Position numbers and translations under genes: made by a program | The notes under the pieces: model-generated | Database searches by the model: none | The model's input: only the letters and a program-made list of their open reading frames with translations | What the model was told of the DNA's origin: nothing | Assembly (NCBI GenBank): GCA_907163345.1 | Contig: CAJQUN010000129.1 | Coordinates: 62,001-126,000, forward strand | DNA: 64,000 nt | Source: Haberlea rhodopensis | Lineage: Eukaryota; Streptophyta; Magnoliopsida; Lamiales; Gesneriaceae | Reading direction: 5' to 3' | Shown here: positions 24,801-37,500 of the stretch, one piece after another | Layout of the letters: each line of letters begins with the position of its first letter | How positions within the stretch are numbered: position 1 is the first letter of the stretch

Positions 24801-25880
24801 GACAACTTCATTGTACATTTGATAGATTGATTATCAATTATATGAACAAGTTATGTTAACATATTCGGATTAATAAGGTTCTTCGAACACACACTATATA
24901 TGCTCCACATGATCTAAATGCAGCTGATTAATAATCTCTTAAAATAAGTATAGCTACAACACGCATAAGATTTAAGTTGGTGTTTAAAAAAATGAAGAAT
25001 CTGGTAGCCTATTAATTTTACTTAAGGAGTTACATGCAACCTAGACTTAACACGGGAGGAGGCAAACCGAATGCAATTAGTCCTATAAAAATCAAATTTT
25101 TTTTTTATCATAGTTTAACATTTGGATTTCAGGATCAATCAATTTTGGTTGATGCCACCCGAAAAATAGATCGATTATTGGATATGAATATTCATATATA
25201 ACATGAATGAGAGTATCAACTGCTCAAGCACCTAACCATTGGTGAAAATATTTTTAAGATCTTAAACGTCAAATCCACTTACTGAGTTATAATTAAATAA
25301 CTAAAAAAAAATTAGAAGTTATTTTTTCAAATTTGCACCAAAAAATTCAAATTTCCTCCAGAAAATTCAAATTTCTTGAAAAACCATCTGTCAGTTAAAT
25401 ACAATCCAAGAATTCTCCTTTGTCAACATTTTGGTGTGGTTTTCAACATTGTCACCTGTACAATTGAGTGAGAGAATGGGCACCGATTAGTATTATATAT
25501 ATTTTCATTATAAATTTATAGTTATATTTTAATTTTTAAGTACATTATTTTTTTATTATTGTAACGATGTAAAAAAGTGCTCATCTAGATTATAGTGTGA
25601 CTAATTTCCGGAGGTTACAAATTAAACTTTTGACACACACATCATGGACTCGATCATGGCGTCAAAATGATACAAAAATCTTCTCGGATCGAAAGCTCCA
25701 GAATATATCTTCCCCAGATAATTCTCAAAGTGAAAACACAAAGTCGGAGGCTGATATTTGAATAGAAAAAAGAGCGGATCTGATCCTTATTTTGGACAAC
25801 CAGCCTATCAATGATTGAAATAGGTAGAAAAAGTTGCTATTTTTTAAAATAATAAATATATAAAACAATTTTTTTAATAA
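24801..25880. other. Intergenic upstream of the methylesterase gene
   Basis: AT-rich, with no coding resemblance. The last ~300 bp presumably include the MES promoter. Confidence 0.45.
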
Positions 25881-25924
25881 AATATGACCATAGTAAATGA
25901 CCAAAAAGCCCTTCCTTTGATGAT

Positions 25925-25930
25925 TATAAA
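25925..25930 (+). promoter_or_regulatory. Candidate TATA box of MES11-like gene
   Basis: TATAAA lies 73 bp before the chosen ATG at 25998, which would give a short 5' leader. Position and sequence fit, but no transcript evidence is available. Confidence 0.5.
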
Positions 25931-25997
25931 ACCCATTAGCCTACACAAAGCACAAACATATACTCTTCAGCTCCCATCTCATGCAATAACCCTCCTA

Positions 25998-28501
25998 ATG
26001 GGAAACTCATTCACATGTTTATCTCAACCACCTCAAAAAATACCAAAGCCTCCATCATCATCGCTTGATCTTCTTCCGCCATGGATGTCACCTTTTTCCT
26101 TCAAAACTTCAAGGAAAAAGGAGCCTTCCCCTCCGTCTTCCTCCTCGAAAACCGATCAGATTTTCGATGATTCTTACATCAAACAACAAGCCCAGATTGC
26201 ATCCATGCTTTATCAGCATCACTTGCAGAATAATAGTGATATTCTTCTTCATTTGAACCGCTCTGTATCCACCAAAAACCCTCCATCTTCCAAGAAACAG
26301 AAGAAATTTTCGATGAGATCGCATTCGGTGTCGAGCTCGAATCATCAGCATCAACAGTCTTTGCAGCTGTTTAATCAGGTTTTTTCATATATCCTCACTA
26401 ACCCTTGATTCATTTATCCTTTTAATGATTTTCTTGATTAAAATGTTTTTACTAAAGACTATTTTTCTTGTCATTTAGGGTGAAATTAGAAACCAAAAAC
26501 ATTTTTTATTTTTTATTTTTGGCCATTTGATTTTGTAATAATTCAATATGTGGTCACTAATTGATTAGTTTCTTTGATAAAATAAATACAAAATATGTTG
26601 GATTCAGGCAACGTGTACAAAAGAATTAAGCTTCTGATTTCTTTGAATGAACTTTAATATGTTGACTTTTGAAAAAAGCGTATGGCTATCCGAAAATTTT
26701 CAAATTAAACTTTATTAATGTTAGGTACGTATTGACTGTGCTCACATTGATGGACACCTCATAGAACAAGCTATTTCATGTTTAATTTACTCAAAATTTT
26801 TTAAAAAATTTTGAGTTATATATTATTACACATATAATTCTATGCTATAGTTACATGCAAATCATTGAATAGTTATTTCTCATATATATATATATATATA
26901 TACTAGTTAATTTGGCACCACGCAAGGCGTGGTGCCAGTGAACTTATAATATGATATATATGTCCAATAAAGCGTCCGACACAAGTTCAACAGACAGTTC
27001 TAGAGAATAAAAAGATGGTTCATACGCATTGAACATACAAAATCGTACGTATATAAAATCAAATAGGTTGGAGTAAACAAAAGTCTTCCCCAACAGTACA
27101 CCATAGCAAGAGTTGGCATATGTTATCCTTGTAGGGCCCAATAGACTCTCTAAACAAAAGTCATCTACGAAAGTGCAGTAGTGGATGTCATCAGATATCA
27201 CAATAAAAGTAAACCTAAATGAACTCCAAAAAACCAATCAAAAGTTGTTCGCAAGAGTTTTCAAAATGACGATGGTCCATTTCATAATGCAGATATGTGT
27301 TCGGTTTCTCATAGCAGTAGCGAACATCTCATAAGAGGAATTATAGTTTATATTCATTGTTGTAGTTGCATTGTTATTTTAGGATATTGCTCTTATATTA
27401 CTTGCTATGCCCTCATGATTAATTAATCATCTTACTTTTATAATTATTTATATACTTTCTGACAAAATGATTGTAAATGTGACGTCCCAAATTATTATCA
27501 AACAAGTAATATATAATTATTATAATTTAATATTTTCTAATTTTTTTGATATAATCTCCTTGTACATGAAGGGAAAATTTGATGCCAAACATCATAACAA
27601 AGGTAACCGAGAACAATCACATATTTGCAACGGGTCGTAGGTAAGCCAAAACTCAAAATATATACAAACAAGCAAAACCGACGACCTGTAATCTACCAAA
27701 AACTCATAATGCCGAATATTTTATAAAAAATTATTATTAAAGTTTGCCACAACGAAAACTTATTTTTAACTCTTTTTTTTAAAATAAGTTCACATAAAAA
27801 AGTATTATTAAAGTTGGCCACGACAAAAACTATTTTGATCTATCTGTTTTTTTTAATTCATACTTGACAAAATCAACAAGTTTTTTTCTTAAAAAAAAAA
27901 AAGAAAACATGTTAAATTTTAAAAATTGAGATAAGAGGGATGCACTATTGGGTCAAAGATTTTGATATAATCTCCTTATACATTAAGGGAATATTTGAAC
28001 AAAGGTAATACCATATATCAGCAATAGGTCGTAGGTAAGCAAAAAATCAAAATGTACATAAACAAGCAAAATCGACGACCTGCAATCTATCAGAAATTTA
28101 TCATGCCAAATATTTTATAAAAAATACAAAACTAAAAGAAAAACTAAAAGAAAAAGGAAATAAAAAAGCGACGGCCAAATATCACAGGAACAATAACCGA
28201 TTGAACAAATAATAAATAACAAAAAAAGAAAATAACAAAAAAAAAAGGGAAGGGTTACTGTTTATTGGAACAGTAACCCATTCCTTGCTTATATATATGG
28301 TATAGCCGAATATTTTATAAAAAATACAAAAATAAAAGAAAAACTAAAAGAAAAAGGAAATAAAAAAGCGACGGCCGAATATCACAGGAACAATAACCGA
28401 TTGAACAAATAATAAATAACAAAAAAAGAAAATAACAAAAAAAGAAAAAAAAGGGAAGGGTTAATGTTCATTGGAACAGTAACCCATTCTTATATATATG
28501 G

Positions 28502-28569
<68 letters not shown>

Positions 28570-31500
28570 AATAATCCTAGTGGGGAGTCTAGATACCGAA
28601 GAAAAAATTGGTGAGTACTAGTAGGCCATTTTCCCTAGTGTCATTATTTCATAATTTTTAAATAGTTGAAAAATGTTATTTATTTCATGACACCGGAGCA
28701 AAGACATTAGGATAAGTATTATTTGGGACCTTTCAAGAAAAGCTGAAATTAAAAATTACCAAAATATTTTTATTGAATGAGATAAGTGGAAAACATTATT
28801 GGGCCAATGGATGAATAGTTATCTTGTTTGGGAAGCCACCGCCTAAATAACATTCGTGCAATCACTTTCGAGGACAATCTGATCCCAACCATGATGCTTT
28901 GCCAATTGTTGACCCTCCTGAAATGCCAATGTCTGAGCCAATTCCAGATTAACTGGGTAATCAAAGTGAATATTGCTCCATGCAAGACACAAACCCTTAT
29001 GGTCTCTAGCTATTATGCCAAACCTAGCCACTGCTCCATGATTAAAAAACCGCTGCATCACAATTTATTTTAATAGTGTCAGGTGTAGGGGGTTGCCAAC
29101 TTGTTGGGGAATGATCAACTGGACACACCATCACTAAGGTTGTGGTTGTCCTAAATTGCAATAGGTAACCTCTCGCGAAGTCCGTACACCATTGCGTGTT
29201 ATAAACCAAGACTTCACACATTCTCATGTTCCTAGCATACCACAGGGACCAGCAACACCAATTCAAAATGATCCCTACTCAAGACGTCCCGCAAACTACT
29301 GATCCAATCCAGAATATCTCGACACTGAGGCGACATATATTGGTGTGGGATATGCGTGCACGCCCAGCAAAGACGAGCAAAGTGGCAGTCCCTTAAAGCA
29401 TGTAATGTTGATTCCCATTCAGTCTGACAGATGCCACATTTATCATTCTCCGTGATATGCCTTCTATGCAAAGCTGTCATTGTTTGTAAAGATTCACGAC
29501 ATTCCCTCCATGGTAGCGCTTATCGCGTACGCCCAAATTAACCCTTCTTCAGTTAATAGCAAAAATATGTAGTAGCGGAAGTAGGGATCGATCCCACAGG
29601 GAAGGTAAAATTATTTCGTGTCAATTATCAAACGAATAGTAACAATGGGAGTTTTGGATTGGATTACTACTACTTAGCGAATATCAAACTAATAAACGAG
29701 TTTAACTAAAATGATTAAAGCTTATGGGATTAAAGCGATTCTTGGTTTTCAGGTAACCGTACTTTTGGAAAATTATCTTTTGGTCATCAAATCAAAACAT
29801 TCGAATTCTTTCGATTATCTATCGATTGGAAATTCAATTCCTACTCATCTTATTCATAGTCAAAGAGAAAACAGCATTCAATTCAACCCTTACCAAATCT
29901 CTAATCACCACTACAGCCGTTAATGATTAAATCAATGATAGTTTTCAAAACTAATGAGTTCGACAAATCTAATCAATAAAAACTACAGCCGTTAGAATTG
30001 ATTACTCAATCGTTTCTCCTAAGAATTCAATAACACCTACAGCCGGTTAATTATTAATCTTAGTTGTTTCTTAACAAACTATCGATTATGCAATTGAATA
30101 TTAGGTGATCGGTCTAATATACAAACACAACAATCATGGAACTCGAAATCTGAGAAACAAATTGAAATCGAAATCTAATTCAACAATCAAGCCGAATTCT
30201 CATAAAAGATTCAAATCCAAAAGTAGGTATCCCTTCAACCAAGAATCAAAGGGTTTTAACCTAGCATAATTGAATCTAAAATCAACAACATATTAGTCGA
30301 AAACATTAAAATAACAAAGGAAAAGAAATTACTAATACTAGTCACGATTCCGGCTTGTCGATTCCGGTCCCGTTCTTCGTTGTTCTTGACAAAACTTCAG
30401 TGAAAATTAATCTAAAATCTCAAATTATTCTCAAAACTCGAAAAACTATCAAAAGCTGCTGCTAATGAGGCTTAGTCTCGAGTTTTAGGGCCTGGAGTGA
30501 TAAAAATGGGATACAATCTTTTAAACATGGTAAAAGACTCAATTTCCTAATTTCCGGACTCTGCGGCGATCGATCGCTAGTTTTTTTTTTTCAGTGAAAA
30601 TCTTGAGGCGAACGATCGCCACTTTATCGCGATCGATCGCTAGGCTCCAGTGGACTTTGGCGATCGATCGCCTGGTACTCGCGATCGATCGCTAATCCGT
30701 GAATTTTGTTGCAAAAGTTTCTGTCCATAGGTGATCGATTTCCTCTTCCAGACGATCGATTGCCACCTCCAAAATTACATTTTTGCCCTTTTCTTGATCA
30801 ACTTTGAGTCATTGTCTTGTCCATGTCTCTTCTTGGTCTTTATACATCATTTTTGGCTCGTTTTCTTCGATTGTACCTACAATTACACAAACATACGATT
30901 AGGTAGCATACATATCAATTTATCCATCCCTACCAAATCGTAGACAATTAAGCACTAAAGATGTGTCTATTTCTAGTCACATCAAACTCCCCCATACTTA
31001 CTCTTTACTCGACCTCGAGTAAACAAATAAAACTACAATATTTTTGGTTGGCTCATAGTATCATAACAAAGCAACTTGTCCTCACTTTAATGCCTCAACA
31101 ATTTTAACATGCACAGTAATGAAAGACGTTGAAAAGTTAACAGTGGAACAAGTTCAATCCCTAAACATTTCATACTCAACAAAGTAGTGAACGTGTGTGT
31201 GTGGTCATAGACGAGTGTTGTGTACAAATTATTGATCCAAAATATGCAAAGCCATAATAGTTCAAGTTATACACTAACACAAGTATAAGCTCACTTGCAC
31301 ACTCTTCTCCACTATCTTAGCCACTTTGCAAACATAAATCAAGTAGGTCTTTATTAGCTTGTAGCTTGGCCTAGGTATTGGGTTATGAAGAAAGGATAAA
31401 GATGCATCAAACAAGAGAGTATGATGATATGCACACTAAAAGCTTCTCTTCTTGCTTGAATTTTTCAACTTTGTTCTTTTTCACAAGGTTTATTTCAACA

Positions 31501-34500
31501 CTTTTCTTCTTTTGTGCCTTGGCTCCCCTTGGAGTCACATTTTTCTCAAATTCCTCAAGGCATTCCTTTTCTTTCATGTATTTCATTCTTTTGACAATAA
31601 AGTTCACAAATATACTTCAATGATTCCCAAGTGCATTTGAATGAAATACATCATACTCCCTCAAAAGGTATGGATTGAAATCATATTTAGGCTAAAAGGG
31701 TGGGATGATAAGCTAGTCAAGGAATGTTGAATGGGGGTCTTTAGTATGCTTAGCATACTACCATTCTTTTACATTAAGGCTCAAAATAGGTACTAGAGAA
31801 TGATTTTGTTTACATGGTAGGCTTGAAAGGCACAAACGCATCAAAGATCGCCTATATCACTTTCATGTTTGCAAGTAGTCTAGACATACGCCTCAAAGAG
31901 CATGTAGTTAAGTTCTAGCATGTATTAGAGGCTTCTTAAGACTATCACAAAGTTCACACAATCTTCACTAAGCTATGCACACTTCACAAGTCATGACAAT
32001 AATGTGCTCAAAATATTCAACTTACTAAGTTAAAGTACACTTTGCATTAGAGTTCAAAGTGTTCCAAGGTTAACAATTCACCTATGTTCAAAAGCATGCA
32101 TGCCATTAATTAGGTTTCATCATGGGCTAGTGATTCTAAGCATGCGTTCATTACTAACTATGAGCTCAAAATTTTTAAATTTTTCGATTTTTTTGTATTT
32201 TTGAAATATTAAAGCAAAACTAACTACTAATCCCTCCCCCATACTTAAATCCTACATTGTCCCCAATGTAAGGCAAAAATATAAAGAAAAAGAGAAAAGT
32301 GGAAACGAAAAAGCAAAAAAAAACTAAAAATAAAAGGGAGAAAAGAAACTAACTCCCCTTGGGTTGCCTCCCAAGCAGCGCCTCTGTTTAACGTCGGTGG
32401 CCCGACGCTATCCCCTTCCTCATTCGAAAGTAGGTGGGTCTGCTAGAGTCACCTTGATGTCTACTCGTCCTCCGTCTTCATTTTGGACACCTTCATAATA
32501 GTGCTTCAATCGGTGACCATTCACTTTGAATGTCTTCGTGGTGTCCAAACTCTGAATCTCTACTGCACCATGGGAAAACACATTAGTAACTACATAAGGA
32601 CCATGCCACCTGGAACGAAGCTTACCTGGAAATAGACGAAGGCGTGAATGATAAAGGAGAACTTTCTGACCAACTTCAAAATTCCTCCTTGATATCATCT
32701 TGTCGTGAAAATCCTTTGTCTTCTCTTTGTAACATCTTGCACTTTCATATGCTTCATTTCGAATCTCCTCGAGCTCTTGCAATTGTAGCTTCCTATGCAC
32801 TCCACTTTCATCATAGTTCATGTTGAAGTTCTTCACTGCCCAGTACGCTTTGTGCTCCAACTCTACAGGAAGATGACACGGTTTTCCAAAAATCAGGCTA
32901 TAAGGGGACATACCTATCGGGGTCTTGTATGCGGTCCTGTAGGCCCACAGTGCATCATCAAGTCTCAAGCTCCAATCTTTCCGTGTCGGGTTGACAGTTT
33001 TTTCCAATATGGCCTTGATTTCTCGATTGGAGACCTCGGCTTGGCCATTTGTTTGCGGATGATAGGCATTGGAGACCTTGTGAGTCACGTGGTATTTCTT
33101 GAATAGACTTTCCACTGTCCGATTGCAGAAGTGTGTCCCTCTATCACTGATGATGGCTCGTGGGATTCCAAATCTAGAGAAAAGGTTATGCTTGATAAAA
33201 TCTGCAACAACCTTGGAATCGTCAGTCCGGGTAGCTATAGCTTCCACCCATTTCGATACATAATCAACAGCAAGCAGTATATAAATATGACCATAAGACA
33301 TAGAAAAAGGTCCCATAAAGTCGATGCCTCATACGTCAAAAATTTCAGAAATGAGAATGGGCTGTTGGGGCATCTCCTTTCTTTGGGAGAGATTACCGGT
33401 CAGTTGACATTGTGCACAATTCTTGCAGAAAAGATATGAGTCACGAAATAGGGTGGGCCAAAAGAACCCACATTCCAGTACCTTTCTCGACGTCCTCTTT
33501 GCTCCAAAATGTCCACCACACGCATATGAGTGGCAGAACGTAAGAATGTCATTTACCTCTGTCTCGGGTATGCATCGTCGAATGATTTGGTCCGCACAGT
33601 TCTTCCATAAGTAAGGTCATCCCATACGTAGTACTTGGCGTCACTTCTAATCTTGGCTCGTTGGGACCTAGAGAGTTCATGTGGTAACACATTAGAAGCT
33701 AAAAAATTCACGATATGAGCGTACCATGGAAATTTGTCGTTTATGGCGAATAGGTGCTCATCCGGGAACTCCTCCTTCAAACACAGCTCATCGTCCACAT
33801 GTGGTAGACGGCTTAAGTGGTCCGCTACTTTGTTCTCACTGCCCTTCTTATCCTTGATTTGGATGTCGAATTCACTCAAGAGCAAAATCCATCTTATTAG
33901 TCTTGGTTTTGCCTCCTTCTTCGTCATCAGATAGCGAAGAGCTGCATGATCAGAATAAACAATCACCTTAGTACCAAGTAAATAAGATCTAATTTTTTCA
34001 AGAGCAAAAACGACTGCTAATAGCTCTTTCTCAGTAGTAGAGTAGTTGCGTTGGGCGTCATTCAAGGTTTTGGATGCGTAGTAGATGGCATGTGAAGCAT
34101 TGCCCTCTTTTTGTCCCAAGACAGCACCAACCGCATAATCACTTGCATCTCACATGATCTCGAAAAGCTTGTTCCAGTTGGGTGGTTGGATAATAGGGGT
34201 AGAAGTCAATGACTTCTTCAGTGTATCAAAAGCGCTCTTGCCTTCGTCAGCCATCTCAAACGGGACATCCTTTTGTAGTAGCTTACACAAAGGTGTAGCT
34301 ATCTTGGCAAAGTCTTTGATGTACCTTATGTAAAAACCTGCATGACCAAGAAACGAGCGCACATCCCGAACACAAGTAGGATAAGGTAAAGATTGCAAGA
34401 CATCAATTTTCGCCTTATCGACCTCTATATCATTGGCAGACACAACATGACCTAGCATTATACATTGTTCGACCATAAAATGACATTTTTCAGAATTTAA

Positions 34501-37500
34501 AACAAGGTTAGTAGCGATGCACTTCTTCAAAACCAGTGTAAGGCTAGATAGGCAATCCTTGAATGAGTTACCGTAAACAGTAAAATCATCCATGAATACC
34601 TCTAAGATATGTTCAATAAACTCAGAAAAGATACTGACCATACACCGTTGAAAAGTAGCTGGGGCATTGCAGAGGCCAAAGGGCATGCGACGGTATGCGA
34701 ATGTGCCGAACGAACATGTGAAGGTGGTCTTTTCTTGGTCCTCCGGAGCGATTGCAATATGAAAATAGCCCGAGTAACCGTCAAGAAAACAGTAAAATGA
34801 ATGGCATGCTAACCTCTCAAGCATCTGATCAATAAAAGGTAGAGGGAAGTGGTCCTTTCGAGTCACAGCGTTTAGCTTCCGGTAGTCAATGCACACGCGC
34901 CAGCCATTTTGAATGAGTGTGGGTACAAGTTCATCGTCTTTATTCTTGATCACAGTAATACCGGTATTCTTAGGAACCACTTGTACCGGACTAACCCATT
35001 GGCTATCGGATATAGGATATATCACGCCAACTGATAAGAGCTTCAGAATCTCCTCCTTCACCACATCCATCATGGGTGGGTTCGGCTTCCTTTGTGGTTG
35101 ACGTGTGGGGCTTCCTCCTTCCTCCAGTAGAATCCGGTGCATGCATGTGGAGGGACTGATTCCCTTTATGTCTGCAATGGTCCAGCCTATAGCAGTCTTG
35201 TGCTCCTTGAGCACATGAATCAGGTCCTTCTCTTGATCATCCCCCAACTTGCTGGAGATGATCACTGGTAGTGTATTACCTTCACCAAGGAATACGTACT
35301 TGAGATGAGTTGGCAGCGGCTTAAGCTCGATGTTGGGTGCCTGCAAAACAGATGGGGGAATCCTGGTATTAGAAACATGTAGTGATATAAAAGAAACAGT
35401 ACCTGACTGAGGTGGCTCAGGTGTATCATCCAGTGCGTCAACGGTGTGCTTCACTTCGTCCATGAGGGGTGTGGCTTCGTCTTCCTTCTCCATGTCCGTG
35501 GTAAGAGTGCTTTCCAGTTCATCTTTCCCTGTATTTTCAAAAACTTCCTGGGACAGGTAATCAATAACATCAACAGAGTACACATTATCATCATTATTGC
35601 AAGGATATTTCATGGCATCATAGATGTTAAATGTAACAATCTCACCATCAAACTCCATAGTGAGGGTACCACTATGCACATCTATCTTAGTCTTAGATGT
35701 TTTGAGAATGGTCTTCCTAACAATATAGGACTACTATTATCACCATTTTCCATGTCAAGGATATAAAAATCAGCTGGGAAGACTAGTTCATTTACTTGCA
35801 CCAACACATCTTCAATTAAACCCCTAGGATATGCACTAGATCTATCCGCTAATTGAATTACCACTCCAGTAGGACTCAAGGGACCAAGTTGTAAAGAAGC
35901 ATATATAGAATATGGCATAACATTAATTGATGCTCCTAGATCTAACATGGCTTTTTCAAGTCGAGTGGTACCAATGGTGCACGGGATAGAGAACATACCT
36001 GGATCCTTACACTTGGTAGGGATTTTTCTTTGTATCACCGCTGAAACGTTTCACCCAGTTCAACCTTCTGGGGTCCCTTCAATCTATGACTCCTCTTGGC
36101 AGTGCATAATTCCTTCAAGAATTTCGTATAGCGTGGTACTTGTTGGATTGCGTCCAGCAATGGTATGTTTATCTCACATCTTCGGAAGGTCTCATATAGG
36201 CCTTTGAGTCCAGCGTCTTTCCTGTTATCTTTCAAAGCTTGGGGAAAAGGGGGTGGTAAACTTTATACTCAGAAAAAGAAGGAGGCTTACCTTTTGGTGC
36301 CTCGTGTTCTATCCCGGTCTTTCTTCCAACTTCCTTTTCCTTTTCTTCCTCACCCTTTGATGGTTCTTTCTCTATCTTCTCTGGCACCTCCAATTCCTTC
36401 CCACTCCTAGTTGTGACTGCATTTACATTTTCTCTCGGATTCACCACTGTTTGGGATGGTAGAGTGGTTGATCCGGTTGCTTCAACTCTATTAAGTGCAG
36501 TGGCTATTTGACCCACTTGGGTATTCAAGGTTTGAATACTCGATCTTGTTTCCTGTTGAAATTTAGTAACATTGTGAGCAAGATCTTGAATTATAACCTC
36601 TAACCTGTTAGTAGTAGAAGGATAATTGGGTTGTTGTTGTGCCCTCTGAAAAGGTGGTCTGTATGGCGGAGGGTGTTGTTGTGGAGCTTGAGGAGGAACG
36701 TGATTTATCGATTGCGGTCCATAACTCAAGTTAGGGTGGTCTCTCCATCCTGGATTGTATGTGTTGGAGTAAGGGTCATGTCTTCGTTGGGGTTGTCCCG
36801 GAAACCCCCCTGCTGCATGCACTTGCTCAGCTGATGTCTCTTGAAGTGATGGACATGCATCAGTGGTATGACTCATCTCCAAACATATACCACAAGGTTT
36901 CACCTTTCCCACATTGCCACCTGCCATACCACGCACAAGAAACGTTAAATCTATCAGTTGTTGTTCGAGGTTGTAAACATTTACCTCCCCTTGTTTCCTT
37001 TGTGCTGGTTCCGCTCGAAAGTTGCCAAACTGCTGTGAGTTGGCCGCCATGTTAGCTATCAAGCTTCGCGCATCATCCGGTGTTTTATCGACAAAGGCTC
37101 CCCCACTCGCAGCATCGACTAAGTTCCTGTCACTAGACAATAAACATTCATAAAAGTATTGAATGAGTAAGTGTGCACTTATCTGGTGTTGTGGGCAACT
37201 TGCACACAACTTTTTGAAGCGTTCCCAATACTCATGCAATGTTTCTCCACTGAATTGTCTAATGGAGTAGATCTCCTTGGATATGTTAGCCGCTCTTGAT
37301 GCTGGAAAGTACTTCTCCAAAAACGTTCTTTGGAGGTCCGTCCATGTTGTGATGGAGCCTGGTGGTAGGTAGAAGAGCCGGTCTTTCGCCGCGTCCTTTA
37401 GAGAAAAAGGGAAAGCCCTTAACTTGATCTGATCTTCAGTAATTCCTGTCGGTTTCATAGTGGTGCAAACCACATGAAACTCCATCAGATGCTTGTGGGG

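Noticed and set aside
25884..26408. 174-aa ORF as a stand-alone gene of unknown function
   Set aside because: From MGNSFTC onward it has the N-terminal layout of MES11-type proteins and ends at a phase-0 donor that fits exon 2 at 45645. The 38 residues before that Met look like leader.
26944..27237. 97-aa minus-strand ORF in the Helitron as captured gene
   Set aside because: No recognisable domain and composition like the surrounding AT-rich DNA; cannot be supported.
30985..32356. Env-like ORF of Athila
   Set aside because: No open frame of useful length and no signal peptide or transmembrane pattern in any frame.
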